A DNA stretch of 64,000 bases from assembly GCA_016125285.1 (NCBI GenBank), contig WGMA01000046.1:31881-95880 (forward strand). Reading direction: 5' to 3'. The stretch comes from Phycisphaera sp. (GTDB lineage Bacteria; Planctomycetota; Phycisphaerae; Phycisphaerales; Zrk34). The notes under the pieces were generated by a model that saw nothing but the letters and a program-made list of their open reading frames with translations, was not told the DNA's origin and made no database searches. How positions within the stretch are numbered: the stretch's first letter is position 1; every line of letters starts with the position of its first letter. This document shows positions 30,375-39,544 of the stretch, in pieces. The translations under genes were made by a program, and so were the position numbers.

Positions 30375-31187
30375 ATGAACACGCGAGGCGAGAACCCACC
30401 GATCGTGTCGCTGCTGACGGACTTCGGCACGGCCGACGCGTACGTCGGCGTGATGAAGGGCGTGATCCTGTCGCGCTGCCCGGCGGCGCGGATCGTCGAT
30501 ATCACCCACGACGTCGAGCCCGGCAACGTGCACGCCGCGGGGCACCTGCTGCGCGGGGCGTGGCGGTACTTCCCGGCGGGGACGGTGCACACGGTCGTGG
30601 TCGACCCCGGCGTCGGCAGCGATCGGCGCGTGCTCGCGGCCGAGGTCGACGGCCACCGCTTCGTCGGGCCGGACAACGGCGTGCTGTCCGGCGTGTTCGA
30701 CGACGTCGCGCCTTCGCGCGTGATCGACGTGACGAACGACGCGCTGTTCCTCAAGCCGGTGAGCCGGACGTTTCACGGGCGCGACATCTTCGCGCCGGTC
30801 GCCGCGTCGCTCGCGTGCGGCGTGGCCCTCGACGAGCTGGGCGACGTCGTCGATTCGTGGATCCACCTGCCGCGCCTCGCGCCCGCAACGGACGCGTCGG
30901 GCGCGGTCATCGGGCAGATCGTTTACGTCGATCGGTTCGGCAACCTCGTTTCGAACATCGAAGAGGCGGACGTGTCGGCGATGGCTCGGCCGGTGGTGCA
31001 CATCGGCGGTCGCGCGATCGCGGGCGTGTCGACGAGCTACGCGTCGGTCGACGAGGGCAAGCTCGTGGCGGTGATCGGATCGACGGGGCGGCTGGAGATC
31101 AGCGTCAACCGCGGCAGCGCGGCCGAGCGGCTGCGTGCGGCGGTCGGCACGGAGCTGCGCGTGGCGGACGAGGAGGCTACGGCGTGA
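30375..31187 (+). CDS. SAM hydroxide adenosyltransferase / chlorinase-fluorinase family (DUF62)
   Basis: A 270-aa protein with family motifs: LLTDFGTADAYVGVMKGV at the start, DITHDVEPGNVHAAGHLL, VVVDPGVGSDRR, GPDNGVLS and the C-terminal beta-barrel with VYVDRFGNLVSNI. Most bacterial members hydrolyse S-adenosylmethionine to adenosine and methionine with a conserved Asp-Arg-His set; the halogenases are rare exceptions. Nothing here marks it as a halogenase. Its stop overlaps the next gene (GTGA), so the pair is translationally coupled. Confidence 0.88.
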   Translation: MNTRGENPPIVSLLTDFGTADAYVGVMKGVILSRCPAARIVDITHDVEPGNVHAAGHLLRGAWRYFPAGTVHTVVVDPGVGSDRRVLAAEVDGHRFVGPDNGVLSGVFDDVAPSRVIDVTNDALFLKPVSRTFHGRDIFAPVAASLACGVALDELGDVVDSWIHLPRLAPATDASGAVIGQIVYVDRFGNLVSNIEEADVSAMARPVVHIGGRAIAGVSTSYASVDEGKLVAVIGSTGRLEISVNRGSAAERLRAAVGTELRVADEEATA

Positions 31188-32080
31188 TCATCGCGGTCAG
31201 CGGATCGACGGGACTGGTGGGCGGCGAGCTGTGCAAGCGGCTGCGCGCCGACGGGCACACGGTCCGCCATCTCGTGCGCCGTCGCGGCGACGCGGGCGGC
31301 AACGACATCTACTGGAACGCCGCGGCGCAGGAGGTCGAGGCCGAGAAGCTGGAGGGCGTGGACGTCGTGGTGCACCTGGCCGGTGAGAACATCGCGGCGG
31401 GGCGATGGTCGACGAAGCAGAAGAAGCGCATCGTTGACAGCCGCGTGCAGGGCACGAGCCTGCTTGCCACCGTGCTCGCGGCGCGCAAGGAGCGACCCGC
31501 GGCGCTCATCTGCGCCTCGGCGATCGGCTACTACGGCGACCGCGGCGACGAGCTGCTCAACGAGGACAGCGCGCCCGGCGACAACTTCCTCGCGTCGACG
31601 TGCGTGCAGTGGGAAGCGGCGTGCGAGCCGGCGCGGCGGGCGGGCGTCCGCGTGGTCAACACACGCATCGGCATCGTGCTGTCGAAGCACGGCGGGGCGC
31701 TGGCGAAGATGATCACGCCGTTCAGGCTCGGCCTCGGCGGCCGCGTCGGGCCCGGCACGCAGTACATGTCGTGGATCAGCCTCGACGACGTCGTCCGCGC
31801 GATGCGCTTCTGCATCGACACCGACACGATCACCGGCCCGGTCAACCTCGTCGCGCCGCACGCCGTGACGAACGCCGAGTTCACCAAGACGCTCGGCAAG
31901 GCGCTGGGCCGGGCGACGATCCTGCCCGCGCCCGCGTTCGCGCTGAAGCTGGCGCTGGGGCAGATGGCCGACGAACTGCTGCTGGCGTCGGCACGTGTCG
32001 AACCCCGCAAGCTGCTGGACGCGGGGTTCACGTTCAACCACGCGGCGTTGGACGACGCGATGGCGGCGGCGCTGGGGTGA
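31184..32080 (+). CDS. TIGR01777 family NAD(P)-dependent epimerase
   Basis: A 298-aa SDR-type protein with the nucleotide-binding SGSTGLVGGEL, then HLAGENIAAGRW, the ICASAIGYYGD catalytic region and a C-terminal DUF1731-like segment ending ARVEPRKLLDAGFTF. These match the YfcH/TIGR01777 group, related to sugar epimerases, with no defined substrate. GTG at 31184 overlaps the SAM-hydrolase stop. The much longer open frame upstream is a shadow of that gene. Confidence 0.87.
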   Translation: MIIAVSGSTGLVGGELCKRLRADGHTVRHLVRRRGDAGGNDIYWNAAAQEVEAEKLEGVDVVVHLAGENIAAGRWSTKQKKRIVDSRVQGTSLLATVLAARKERPAALICASAIGYYGDRGDELLNEDSAPGDNFLASTCVQWEAACEPARRAGVRVVNTRIGIVLSKHGGALAKMITPFRLGLGGRVGPGTQYMSWISLDDVVRAMRFCIDTDTITGPVNLVAPHAVTNAEFTKTLGKALGRATILPAPAFALKLALGQMADELLLASARVEPRKLLDAGFTFNHAALDDAMAAALG

Positions 32081-32203
32081 GCACGTCTCACATTCGCCAC
32101 ATTTCGCGTCATTTTCTCGCCTCTGATTCGCGTGGGTGTGTTACAGTTGCGGGGCACGCCAGGGGTGGCGGCTCATCGAAACACAGCAACAGGGAGCATC
32201 GGG

Positions 32204-33346
32204 ATGGATAGATTCACCGACGTGTCGTACACGGGTTGGGGCGGGCGGCTGGGCAACTCGCTGATGGGCGGGCTGATCGGCCTGCTGCTGCTGGTCGTGT
32301 CGTTCCCGGTGCTGTTCTGGAACGAGGGGCGGGCGGTGCAGACGGCCAAGAGCCTCGAGGAGGGGCAGGGCGCGGTCGTGGCGGTGAAGGCCGACACGGT
32401 GGACCCCGCGAACGAGAAGAAGCTCGTGCACCTGACCGGCACGGCGACGACGGACAGCACGGTGAAGGACTCGGTCTTCGGCGTCGCGGCGACGGCGCTG
32501 CGGCTGAAGCGCGAGGTGGAGATGTATCAGTGGACGGAGGAGCAGCACGAACGCCGGGAGAAGACGGTCGGCGGCGGCGAGCGGAAGTACACCGAATACA
32601 TCTACGACACGCAGTGGGTCGACCATCACGTCAACTCGTCGAACTTCGATTCCAAGCACCGCGCGGGCCACGAGAACCCCGCGTCGATGCCGTACGAGAG
32701 CGCGGGCTTCAACGCCGAGAAGGTGACGCTGGGCGCGTTCACGCTGGCGGACAGCCAGGTCGGCATGATCGACAAGTACGAACACCTGCCCGCAAAGGTC
32801 GACACGCTGCCGGACGATCTGAAGGGCAAGCTGAAGGAGGACGGTGGCGGGTTCTACATGGGCGAGTCGCCGTCGAGCCCGGCGGTGGGCGACGTGCGGA
32901 TCCGCTTCGAGGTGGTCAAGCCGACGGCGGTGAGCGTGATCGCGCAGCAGGTGGGCGAGTCGTTTCAGCCCTACCAGACGAAGGCGGGCGACTCGTTGAA
33001 CATGCTGGAGATGGGGACGATGGACGCGGCGATGATGTTCAAGGTGGCGCAGGACCGCAACAAGATGCTGACGTGGATCCTGCGCGGCGCCGGCGCGTTC
33101 ATGATGTTCCTCGGGCTGGTGATGATGATGGGCCCGCTGCACACGTTCTTCGACGTGATCCCGTTCGTGGGCAACATCGTCGGCGGCGTGACCGCGATCG
33201 CGGCGGGCATCCTGGCGGTGTCGATGTCGTCGATCACGATCGGCGTGGCGTGGGTGTTCTACCGCCCGCTGCTGGGCGTGCCGCTGCTGGCCGGCGGTAT
33301 CGCGCTGATCGTGCTGACGGGGATGAAGAAACGCAAGGCCGCGTGA
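32204..33346 (+). CDS. TMEM43-family membrane protein
   Basis: A 380-aa protein with an N-terminal membrane helix (SLMGGLIGLLLLVVSFPVLFW), a large soluble beta-rich domain, and three or four C-terminal membrane helices (about 295-375). NEGRAVQTAKSLEEG just after helix 1 and the C-terminal SIT region match TMEM43/LUMA-like proteins, which in bacteria are of unknown role. ATG at 32204 follows AGGGAG by 7 nt, fixing the start. It is convergent with the MBL gene, with element E3 between them. Confidence 0.83.
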   Translation: MDRFTDVSYTGWGGRLGNSLMGGLIGLLLLVVSFPVLFWNEGRAVQTAKSLEEGQGAVVAVKADTVDPANEKKLVHLTGTATTDSTVKDSVFGVAATALRLKREVEMYQWTEEQHERREKTVGGGERKYTEYIYDTQWVDHHVNSSNFDSKHRAGHENPASMPYESAGFNAEKVTLGAFTLADSQVGMIDKYEHLPAKVDTLPDDLKGKLKEDGGGFYMGESPSSPAVGDVRIRFEVVKPTAVSVIAQQVGESFQPYQTKAGDSLNMLEMGTMDAAMMFKVAQDRNKMLTWILRGAGAFMMFLGLVMMMGPLHTFFDVIPFVGNIVGGVTAIAAGILAVSMSSITIGVAWVFYRPLLGVPLLAGGIALIVLTGMKKRKAA

Positions 33347-33353
33347 GATGCGG

Positions 33354-33532
33354 CATCTGGTGATTTGGTGAAGTGGTGATTTGGTGATGTGCTCGCGCGG
33401 TCAGGCACGACCCGTTTAGCGACGTCGCCTGCGACGTATTCTCTCGCGCAGTCCCACCACCCACGCACACAACGCAGCGTCGCACTTCGGCGAGCACATC
33501 ACCAAATCACCACTTCACCAAATCACCAAATG
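33354..33532. repeat. octamer-armed fold-back element E3
   Basis: 33354-33395 and 33491-33532 are reverse complements over 42 nt with one mismatch. Each arm is four consecutive 8-mers related to GGTGATTT, with AAGT in the second. The 95-nt core contains GTTTAGCGACGTC and GCGACGTATTC, also found in E4. It lies between the convergent TMEM43 and MBL genes. Confidence 0.93.
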
Positions 33533-33534
33533 AC

Positions 33535-34488
33535 TCAGGCCTGCGCCTCGCTCGGCTCGGGTGGGGGCGGTGTGGACGTGCCCTCGGCGTCGGCCACCTG
33601 CTGCTTGTACCGGGCGCGGTTGGTGCGGTAGTCCATCAAGATGTGGATGCGTGCCTGCTGCTCGGCGGTGAGCACGGCGTCGAGCGCCTCGCGGGCCTGG
33701 CCGAGGTGCGTGCGGCGGGACAGGTGCGTCAGCACGACGTGCTTCGCCTTCATGTTCGGCAGGATCTCGGCGAGGTCGAGCAGGTGCAGGTGCTTGCCGG
33801 CCCGGGCGCGCGAGCGGTGGCCCTGCTCGAGGAACGTGCACTCGGTGATGAGGATGCGGGCGTTGGCGACGTCTTCGCGGGCGAAGTGATCGCCGGGGCC
33901 GGTGTCGCCCATATACGCGATCAGCGGGATCTCGCGGGTGTACGTGATCTCCTCGCCGGCCTTCTTGAGCTCGACGAGCTTCTCCTGCGGGTACATCGCG
34001 TACGCGTCCTTGAGCTTGCTGCGCTTCTCGACGACGACGAAGCCGAGCGACTCGTCGGAGTGATCGGTCTTGAACGCACGCAGGAAGATGTGGTTCTTGA
34101 GCTCGACCTCGTCGCCGGGCTGCATCGCCACGAGCTTGTACGGCGTGCGCTGGCGCTCGACGTCGATCCACGCGGTCATGACCTTGTTGATCGCGTCGAC
34201 GAGCAGCGGGTGGCACAGCACGGTGCCAACGCCCATGCCCTGGAAGTTGCGCTGCGAGAAGTAGTAGGCGAGTCCCGCGGCGTGGTCCATGTGGCCGTGT
34301 GTGAGGGCGACGTGGTTCGATGTCAGCGCCAGGCGCGGGGCCCGGCCGATGTCGAAGCAGACGTCGAGCTCGGGGACCTGCACGAAGGTCTCTTCGCCGG
34401 CGATCGAGTAGCCCTGCACGCGGTAGGGCGGCAGGTAGAGGAACCCGAATGACGGGCGGCGGTATGGCTCGTTGGGGACGGTGGTCAT
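33535..34488 (-). CDS. RNase Z-like metallo-beta-lactamase-fold protein
   Basis: A 317-aa MBL-fold protein with the Zn-binding THGHMDHAAGL (about 63-73), GDTGPGDHF (about 213) and THLSRRTHL (about 269). The start, FGFLYLPPYRVQGYSI...VCFDIGRAP, resembles short-form tRNase Z-like enzymes that process tRNA 3-prime ends, but a full RNase Z assignment needs the exosite and is not made. The last ~20 residues are Pro/Ala-rich. Convergent with the TMEM43 gene. Confidence 0.8.
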   Translation of the reverse strand: MTTVPNEPYRRPSFGFLYLPPYRVQGYSIAGEETFVQVPELDVCFDIGRAPRLALTSNHVALTHGHMDHAAGLAYYFSQRNFQGMGVGTVLCHPLLVDAINKVMTAWIDVERQRTPYKLVAMQPGDEVELKNHIFLRAFKTDHSDESLGFVVVEKRSKLKDAYAMYPQEKLVELKKAGEEITYTREIPLIAYMGDTGPGDHFAREDVANARILITECTFLEQGHRSRARAGKHLHLLDLAEILPNMKAKHVVLTHLSRRTHLGQAREALDAVLTAEQQARIHILMDYRTNRARYKQQVADAEGTSTPPPPEPSEAQA

Positions 34489-34658
34489 GGTCAGTCTCCC
34501 CGCGTCTACGCGAGAGCCCCAGTTTATGGGTTTTTTGCGGATTGGTGAAGCGCGGTCCGGAGCCCGGGTCTGGCGCGGGCGGAGATGGCGCGTGTCGATC
34601 GCACGCGGGCGGCACGGCGTCTACACTGTAACGCACACACGTCACCCGGAGCACAACC

Positions 34659-36932
34659 ATGAGGCACGCCCGTCCCGCCGCGCTGTTTACGCTGATCGCG
34701 ATGACCGTCGCGACGCTAGTCGCCGCTCCCGCCGCGCAGGCCGATCCGCCGCGTGCGCTGCCCGTCGGCACGCTGCCCGACGACGCCCGCTTCGGCTCGC
34801 TGCGTACGCTCGACAGCTATTTCCCGATGAAGCCGGTGGAGTCGAAGCAGGACTGGCCGGCCCGCGCCGCGGAGGTCCGTCGGCGCACGCGCCTCGCCAC
34901 CGGGCTCTGGCCCTGGCCGACACGCACGCCGCTCAACGCGGTGGTCTACGGCAAGGTCGAGCGCGAGGGCTACACCGTCGAACGCGTGTTCTTCGAGGCC
35001 GTGCCGGGCCACTTCGTCACCGGCTCGCTGTACCGCCCGACGGGTGACCGCGGCGTCAATAAGGACGGCCTGCGCCCCGCCGTGCTCTCGCCGCACGGGC
35101 ACTGGTCCAACGGCCGGTTCTACGACGCCGGTGAGCAGGGCGTGCGCAACCAGATCGCGATCGGCGCCGAGCGGTTCGAGGTCGGCGGGCGCTACCCGAT
35201 CCAGGCGCGCTGCGTGCAGCTGGCGCGCATGGGCTGCATCGTGTTCCAATACGACATGCTCAGCTACGCCGACTCGATCCAGTTCACCGAGCACCGCCCC
35301 GGCTACCGGCCCGACACGTGCACGGCCGACGCGTGGACGTTCGGCTCGCCCGCCGCGGAGATGCACCTGCAGAACGTCATGGGCCTGCAGACGTGGAGCA
35401 GCATCCGCGCGCTCGACTTCGTAACGAGCCTCGACGGCGTAGACACGTCGCGCATCGCCGTGACCGGTGCGTCGGGCGGCGGCACGCAGACGCTGCTGCT
35501 GACCGCGCTCGACGACCGCATCGACCTGTCGTTCCCCGCGGTGATGACGTCGACGGCGATGCAGGGCGGGTGCAACTGCGAGAACGCGCCGTACCTGCGG
35601 ATCGACTCGGGCAACATCGACCTCGCCGCGCTCGCCGCGTATCCGAGCGACGATCACCCGCTGCCGCGCCCGCTCGGCATGACCAGCGCCGACGACTGGA
35701 CGAAGGAGCTGGCGACGAAGGGCCTGCCGGAGCTCCGCGCGTTGTACAAGCTGCTCGGCTCGACGGACGAGGTCGTCGCGGGGACGCACACGGAGTTCAA
35801 GCACAACTACAACGCCGTGAACCGCGTGCTCATGTCGAACTTCGTCAACAAGCACTTCCACCTCGGCATGCAGGAGCCGGTGATCGAGCAGGACTACGTG
35901 CCGCTGACGAAGGAGGAGCTGACGGTGTGGACCGACGAGCACCCGGCGCCGAGCGGCGACATGGTCGGCGCGCCGCACAAGCGGGCCGTGACGAAGTGGA
36001 TGACGCAGGACGCCGCTACGCAGCTCGCCGCGATGACGCCCACCGACGACGCGAAGCTCGCGGCGTTCCGCGAGGTGGTCGGCGGGGCGTGGGACACCAT
36101 CATCAACATGGACATCGGCGACGTGAAGGACGCGATGCACGAGCTGAAGGACAAGTCGAAGGTGACCGGCTACCTGCAGATGACCGGCCTGATCCACGAC
36201 GATGCGCGCAAGCATGCGATCCCCGCGCTGTGGCTTTACCCCAAGGGCAACTACAACGGCAAGGTCGTGCTGTGGGTGAGCGATACGGGCAAGGCGGGCA
36301 TGCTGGAAGCCGACGGCCAGGCGCCGCGCGAACCGGTGATGGCGCTGCTCAACGCGGGCTACACCGTCGCGGGCATCGACCTGTTCGGCCAGGGCGAGTT
36401 CACCAACGACGGCAAGCCCGTCGAGTCGCAGCGGTTCGAGCACTACGGCAAGGGCGACCAGCCGTGGCACAACTACGCGGCGTACACCTACGGGTACAAC
36501 CCCACGCTGTTCGCCGAGCGCGTCGACGACGTGCTCACGGCGTTGTGGATGATCCAGCATCACGAGCGCACGCCGAAGGGCATCATGCTCGTGGGCATGG
36601 GCCAGCAGGCCGGGCCGATCGCCGCCGCGGCGCTGAGTCGCAGCGGCGACACCGTCGAGCGCACCGCCATCGACACGCAGGGGTTCACGTTCGCGTCGGT
36701 CGACCGCGTCGATCACCCGATGTTCGTGCCGGGCGCGCTGAAATACGGCGGCGTCGACGGGCTGCTCGCCCTGTGCGCGCCGCACGCGCTGTGGCTCGCG
36801 GGCACGAACGACGCCGCGCCCCCGCTGACCGCCGCGGCGTACAAGACCGCCGGTGAAGACAAGCTGACGATGGCGAAGCCCGGCCCCGACGAGAACATCG
36901 ACGCCGCGGCGGTGCGCTGGTTGATGCAGTGA
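34659..36932 (+). CDS. exported acetylxylan-esterase-like alpha/beta hydrolase, large
   Basis: A 757-aa protein with a signal peptide (to about residue 29). The first hydrolase fold has LSPHGHW (oxyanion-type region) near 144 and a nucleophile elbow TGASGGGTQT near 270. The second half (about 500-757) resembles another alpha/beta hydrolase core with IDLFGQGEFTNDGKP. Single-domain acetylxylan esterases are near 300-350 aa, so this looks like a double-domain member common in planctomycetes. It probably deacetylates plant or algal polysaccharide outside the cell. Element E4 follows its stop. Confidence 0.82.
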   Translation: MRHARPAALFTLIAMTVATLVAAPAAQADPPRALPVGTLPDDARFGSLRTLDSYFPMKPVESKQDWPARAAEVRRRTRLATGLWPWPTRTPLNAVVYGKVEREGYTVERVFFEAVPGHFVTGSLYRPTGDRGVNKDGLRPAVLSPHGHWSNGRFYDAGEQGVRNQIAIGAERFEVGGRYPIQARCVQLARMGCIVFQYDMLSYADSIQFTEHRPGYRPDTCTADAWTFGSPAAEMHLQNVMGLQTWSSIRALDFVTSLDGVDTSRIAVTGASGGGTQTLLLTALDDRIDLSFPAVMTSTAMQGGCNCENAPYLRIDSGNIDLAALAAYPSDDHPLPRPLGMTSADDWTKELATKGLPELRALYKLLGSTDEVVAGTHTEFKHNYNAVNRVLMSNFVNKHFHLGMQEPVIEQDYVPLTKEELTVWTDEHPAPSGDMVGAPHKRAVTKWMTQDAATQLAAMTPTDDAKLAAFREVVGGAWDTIINMDIGDVKDAMHELKDKSKVTGYLQMTGLIHDDARKHAIPALWLYPKGNYNGKVVLWVSDTGKAGMLEADGQAPREPVMALLNAGYTVAGIDLFGQGEFTNDGKPVESQRFEHYGKGDQPWHNYAAYTYGYNPTLFAERVDDVLTALWMIQHHERTPKGIMLVGMGQQAGPIAAAALSRSGDTVERTAIDTQGFTFASVDRVDHPMFVPGALKYGGVDGLLALCAPHALWLAGTNDAAPPLTAAAYKTAGEDKLTMAKPGPDENIDAAAVRWLMQ

Positions 36933-36935
36933 ATT

Positions 36936-37107
36936 CATTTGGTGATTTGCTGAAGTGGTGATTTGGTGATGTGCACGCATGGCGATGCGCGCCCTGTTTA
37001 GCGACGTCACTCGCGACGTGTTCCCTCACATTCACTCGCGGCGCACATACGCGTCGTTGCCTGCGTCCACGACGCATACATCACCACTTCACCAAATCAC
37101 CAAATTA
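36936..37107. repeat. octamer-armed fold-back element E4
   Basis: The left arm (36936-36974) has four ATTTGGTG-type 8-mers; the right arm (about 37074-37107) has three, in inverted orientation. The core contains GTTTAGCGACGTC and GCGACGTGTTC, matching E3. It is between the convergent esterase and lipoprotein genes. Confidence 0.9.
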
Positions 37108-37692
37108 CTTGGTTTTCTCGATCAGCTGCAGCTTGATCGGCTTCGCCCACGCCTCGGTGTTGTCCGCCTGGTCCTGGTAGAACTTCTGCAGCTCGGCGGT
37201 CGACGCGGTAATGAGGATCTTGTCGTCGTCGCCGTCGATAAGCTCGTGCTTGAGTGAGGTGGGCGCGTCGGCGAGGTGCTTCTTGAGCCACTTGCGGTCG
37301 AGCGTCAGCAGCTCGAGCTCCTGGCCGTCGAGGATGACACGCATGATGGTGTGCACGCCGAGCAGGTGCGCGTTGTAGATGTCGGGGCGGTCCTTGTGCT
37401 CGACCTTGTCGGGGTACAGGTCGAGGAACAGCGTGTCGCCGAGCTTCACGAGCCGGGCGTCGAACTCGCCGACGCCTTCCTTGTCGGCGTACGTCAGGCT
37501 GTACCGCTTGAAGAACCGCACCTTGTCGAACCGCCACGTCTCCTTCGCGCCGGGCTTCTCGGCCCACACGCCGATGAGGTTCTCGTCGTACGCCGCGACG
37601 TCCTTGCTGTAGATCGTGTGCAGCGAGGGGATGCAGCCGGAGAGCAGGCCGAGCGTAATGGAGAGAGCGACGATCGTGAGTGTGCGTGTCAT
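37105..37692 (-). CDS. putative lipoprotein
   Basis: A 195-aa protein with lipobox LLSGC (MTRTLTIVALSITLGLLSGC), then IPSLHTIYSKDVAAYDENLIGVWAEKPG. It has a beta-rich body with repeated L-x-D strands and a C-terminal ITASTAELQKFYQDQADN. It resembles planctomycete lipoproteins with an N-terminal LIGVWAE-type segment, but no family is named. ATG at 37692 is preferred because the lipobox distance fits; the open frame continues into the TTTTCCA array. Located between E4 and E5. Confidence 0.72.
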   Translation of the reverse strand: MTRTLTIVALSITLGLLSGCIPSLHTIYSKDVAAYDENLIGVWAEKPGAKETWRFDKVRFFKRYSLTYADKEGVGEFDARLVKLGDTLFLDLYPDKVEHKDRPDIYNAHLLGVHTIMRVILDGQELELLTLDRKWLKKHLADAPTSLKHELIDGDDDKILITASTAELQKFYQDQADNTEAWAKPIKLQLIEKTK

Positions 37693-37716
37693 GGTGTGAT
37701 TATAGGGAGATATGGA

Positions 37717-37840
37717 TTTGCCATTTGCCATTTTCCAGTTTCCATTTTCCATTTATGCAAGCAGCGCCCGCCACCTGTGATCGATCGCCGGGGCTTGCTC
37801 TGAAATGGAAAATGAAAAATGACAACTGGAAAATGGAAAA
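37717..37840. repeat. heptamer-armed fold-back element E5 (TTTTCCA)
   Basis: The left arm (37717-37754) is five 7-mers like TTTGCCA, TTTTCCA and GTTTCCA plus TTT. The right arm (37803-37840) is the complementary set, matching about 32 of 38 positions. The ~48-nt core carries GCAAGC...GCTTGC and can pair too. It lies between nadE and the lipoprotein, which are co-directional. Confidence 0.9.
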
Positions 37841-37843
37841 CAC

Positions 37844-39544
37844 CTAGCCTCTCGGGTTCCACCGCTGCGCGATCGGCATGCGGCGGCCGAAGCCGAACGC
37901 GCGACCGGTGATCTTCAGGCCCGGCGGCGTCTGCTTGCGCTTGTACTCGTTGCGGTCGATCATGGTCACGACGCGCAGCACCGTCTCGGCGTCGAAGCCG
38001 GTGTCGGCGATAATCTTCTTCGCCGGGTCGTGCCGCTCGACGTAGCGCTCGATGATGTCGTCGAGCACGTCGTAGGGCGGCAGCGAGTCCTGATCGACCT
38101 GGTCGGGCTTGAGCTCGGCGCTGGGCGGCTTGGTGATCGTGCCGCCGGGGATCAGGTCGTGGCCGAGCTCGACGCGGAGCGGGCACGCGTCGGTGTTCAT
38201 CCAACGCGCCAGTTCGTACACCATCGTCTTCGGCACGTCGCTGAGCACCGCCAGGCCGCCGGCCATGTCGCCGTACAGCGTGCAGTAGCCGACCGCGAGC
38301 TCGGACTTGTTGCCCGTCGTCATGAGCATCGCGCCGTGCTGGTTGGAGTAGCCCATGAGGATGATGCCGCGCAGGCGGGCCTGCACGTTCTGCGCGGTGA
38401 TGTCCGTCAGCTCGCCGCCGAACAGGTCACGCAGCATGCCGTCCATCGCGACGTGCGCCGGCTCGATCGGCACGGTGTGGTAGGCGACGCCGAGGTTCTC
38501 GGCGAGCACCTGCGCGTCGGAGCGGCTGTGGTCGGAGCTGTACCGGCTGGGCATCGAGACGCCGGTGACGTTCGCCGCGCCCAGCGCCGCGGCGCCGATC
38601 ACCGCGGTGACCGCCGAGTCGATGCCGCCGCTGAGCCCGACGACGACCTTGCCGAACCCGCACTTGCGGCAGTAGTCACGCAGGCCGAGCACGAGCGCGG
38701 CGTAGACCGCGGCCATGCCGTCGCGCGGCGACTCGCGGCGATTTTCGATTTTCGATTTTTGATTTTGGATCTTGTCCGCGCCGGGCATGTCGACGATCAG
38801 CAGGTCTTCCTCGAAGTCCTTCGCGTGCGCGATGACGTTGCCGGACGCGTCGACGACGCAGCTGTTGCCGTCGAACACCAACTCGTCGTTGCCGCCGACC
38901 TGGTTGACGTAGACGATCGGGATGCCGAGGCGTTTGGCGGTGTGGGCGAACAGCTGGAGTCGGAACGCGTGCTTGCGGACGACGAAGGGCGACGCGGAGC
39001 AGTTGATGAACAGCTCGGCGCCCGCCGCGGCGAGGTCGTCGATCGGGTTGTCGTGGTAGAGCTGGCGGTTGAACATGTCGGCGTCGTTCCACAGGTCTTC
39101 GCAGACGCTGATGCCGAGCTTCGTGCCGTGCAGTTCGGTGAGGTCGACGGGCGGGCCGGGCTCGAAGTAGCGCGACTCGTCGAACACGTCGTAGGTGGGC
39201 AGCAGGTGCTTGACGTGCCGGTGGGCGAGGTTGCCGTCGCGACAGACGGCCGCGGCGTTGTACAGGCCGAGCCCGCGCGGACGGTCGGACCGGCAGGGGT
39301 AGCCGATCACCGCGGTGATGCCGTTGCAACGCGTGGCGATGTCGGTGATGGCCTGCTCGCAACGGTCGACCACGTCGGGCTTAAGCAGCAGGTCCTTGGG
39401 CGGATAGCCGACCAGCGCCAGCTCGGGGAACACCACGAGATCGGCCTTCGCGTCGGCGGCGCGGGCGATCGCGGCGTCGATGATCGCGGCGTTACCGGAC
39501 ACGTCGCCGACCGTCGGATTGATCTGTGCGAGGGCGATCCGCAT
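37844..39544 (-). CDS. nadE: glutamine-dependent NAD+ synthetase
   Basis: A two-domain, 566-aa enzyme. The N-terminal nitrilase-type amidase has catalytic Glu in FPELALVGY, Lys in RHVKHLLPTYD and Cys in VCEDLWN. The C-terminal NAD synthase has SGGIDSAVTAV (about 301). It would make NAD+ from deamido-NAD+ using glutamine. The linker at residues ~256-269 reads KIQNQKSKIENRRE and is encoded by a run of ATTTTCG-type heptamers (38741-38770), which is an extra, poorly conserved-looking segment. Start is ATG 39544; a second ATG 9 nt upstream is also possible. Confidence 0.92.
   Translation of the reverse strand: MRIALAQINPTVGDVSGNAAIIDAAIARAADAKADLVVFPELALVGYPPKDLLLKPDVVDRCEQAITDIATRCNGITAVIGYPCRSDRPRGLGLYNAAAVCRDGNLAHRHVKHLLPTYDVFDESRYFEPGPPVDLTELHGTKLGISVCEDLWNDADMFNRQLYHDNPIDDLAAAGAELFINCSASPFVVRKHAFRLQLFAHTAKRLGIPIVYVNQVGGNDELVFDGNSCVVDASGNVIAHAKDFEEDLLIVDMPGADKIQNQKSKIENRRESPRDGMAAVYAALVLGLRDYCRKCGFGKVVVGLSGGIDSAVTAVIGAAALGAANVTGVSMPSRYSSDHSRSDAQVLAENLGVAYHTVPIEPAHVAMDGMLRDLFGGELTDITAQNVQARLRGIILMGYSNQHGAMLMTTGNKSELAVGYCTLYGDMAGGLAVLSDVPKTMVYELARWMNTDACPLRVELGHDLIPGGTITKPPSAELKPDQVDQDSLPPYDVLDDIIERYVERHDPAKKIIADTGFDAETVLRVVTMIDRNEYKRKQTPPGLKITGRAFGFGRRMPIAQRWNPRG
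38741..38770. repeat. in-frame heptamer array E9 inside nadE linker
   Basis: Four tandem 7-mers (ATTTTCG, ATTTTCG, ATTTTTG, ATTTTGG) and AT, on the plus strand, lie inside the nadE coding sequence between the amidase and synthetase domains. The words match those of E8 at 47006-47036. No inverted second arm is nearby. The repeat keeps the frame open. Confidence 0.82.

Noticed and set aside
30375..31187. A fluorinase or chlorinase
   Set aside because: The family resemblance is shared with the far more common SAM hydrolases and no halogenase-specific feature was identified.
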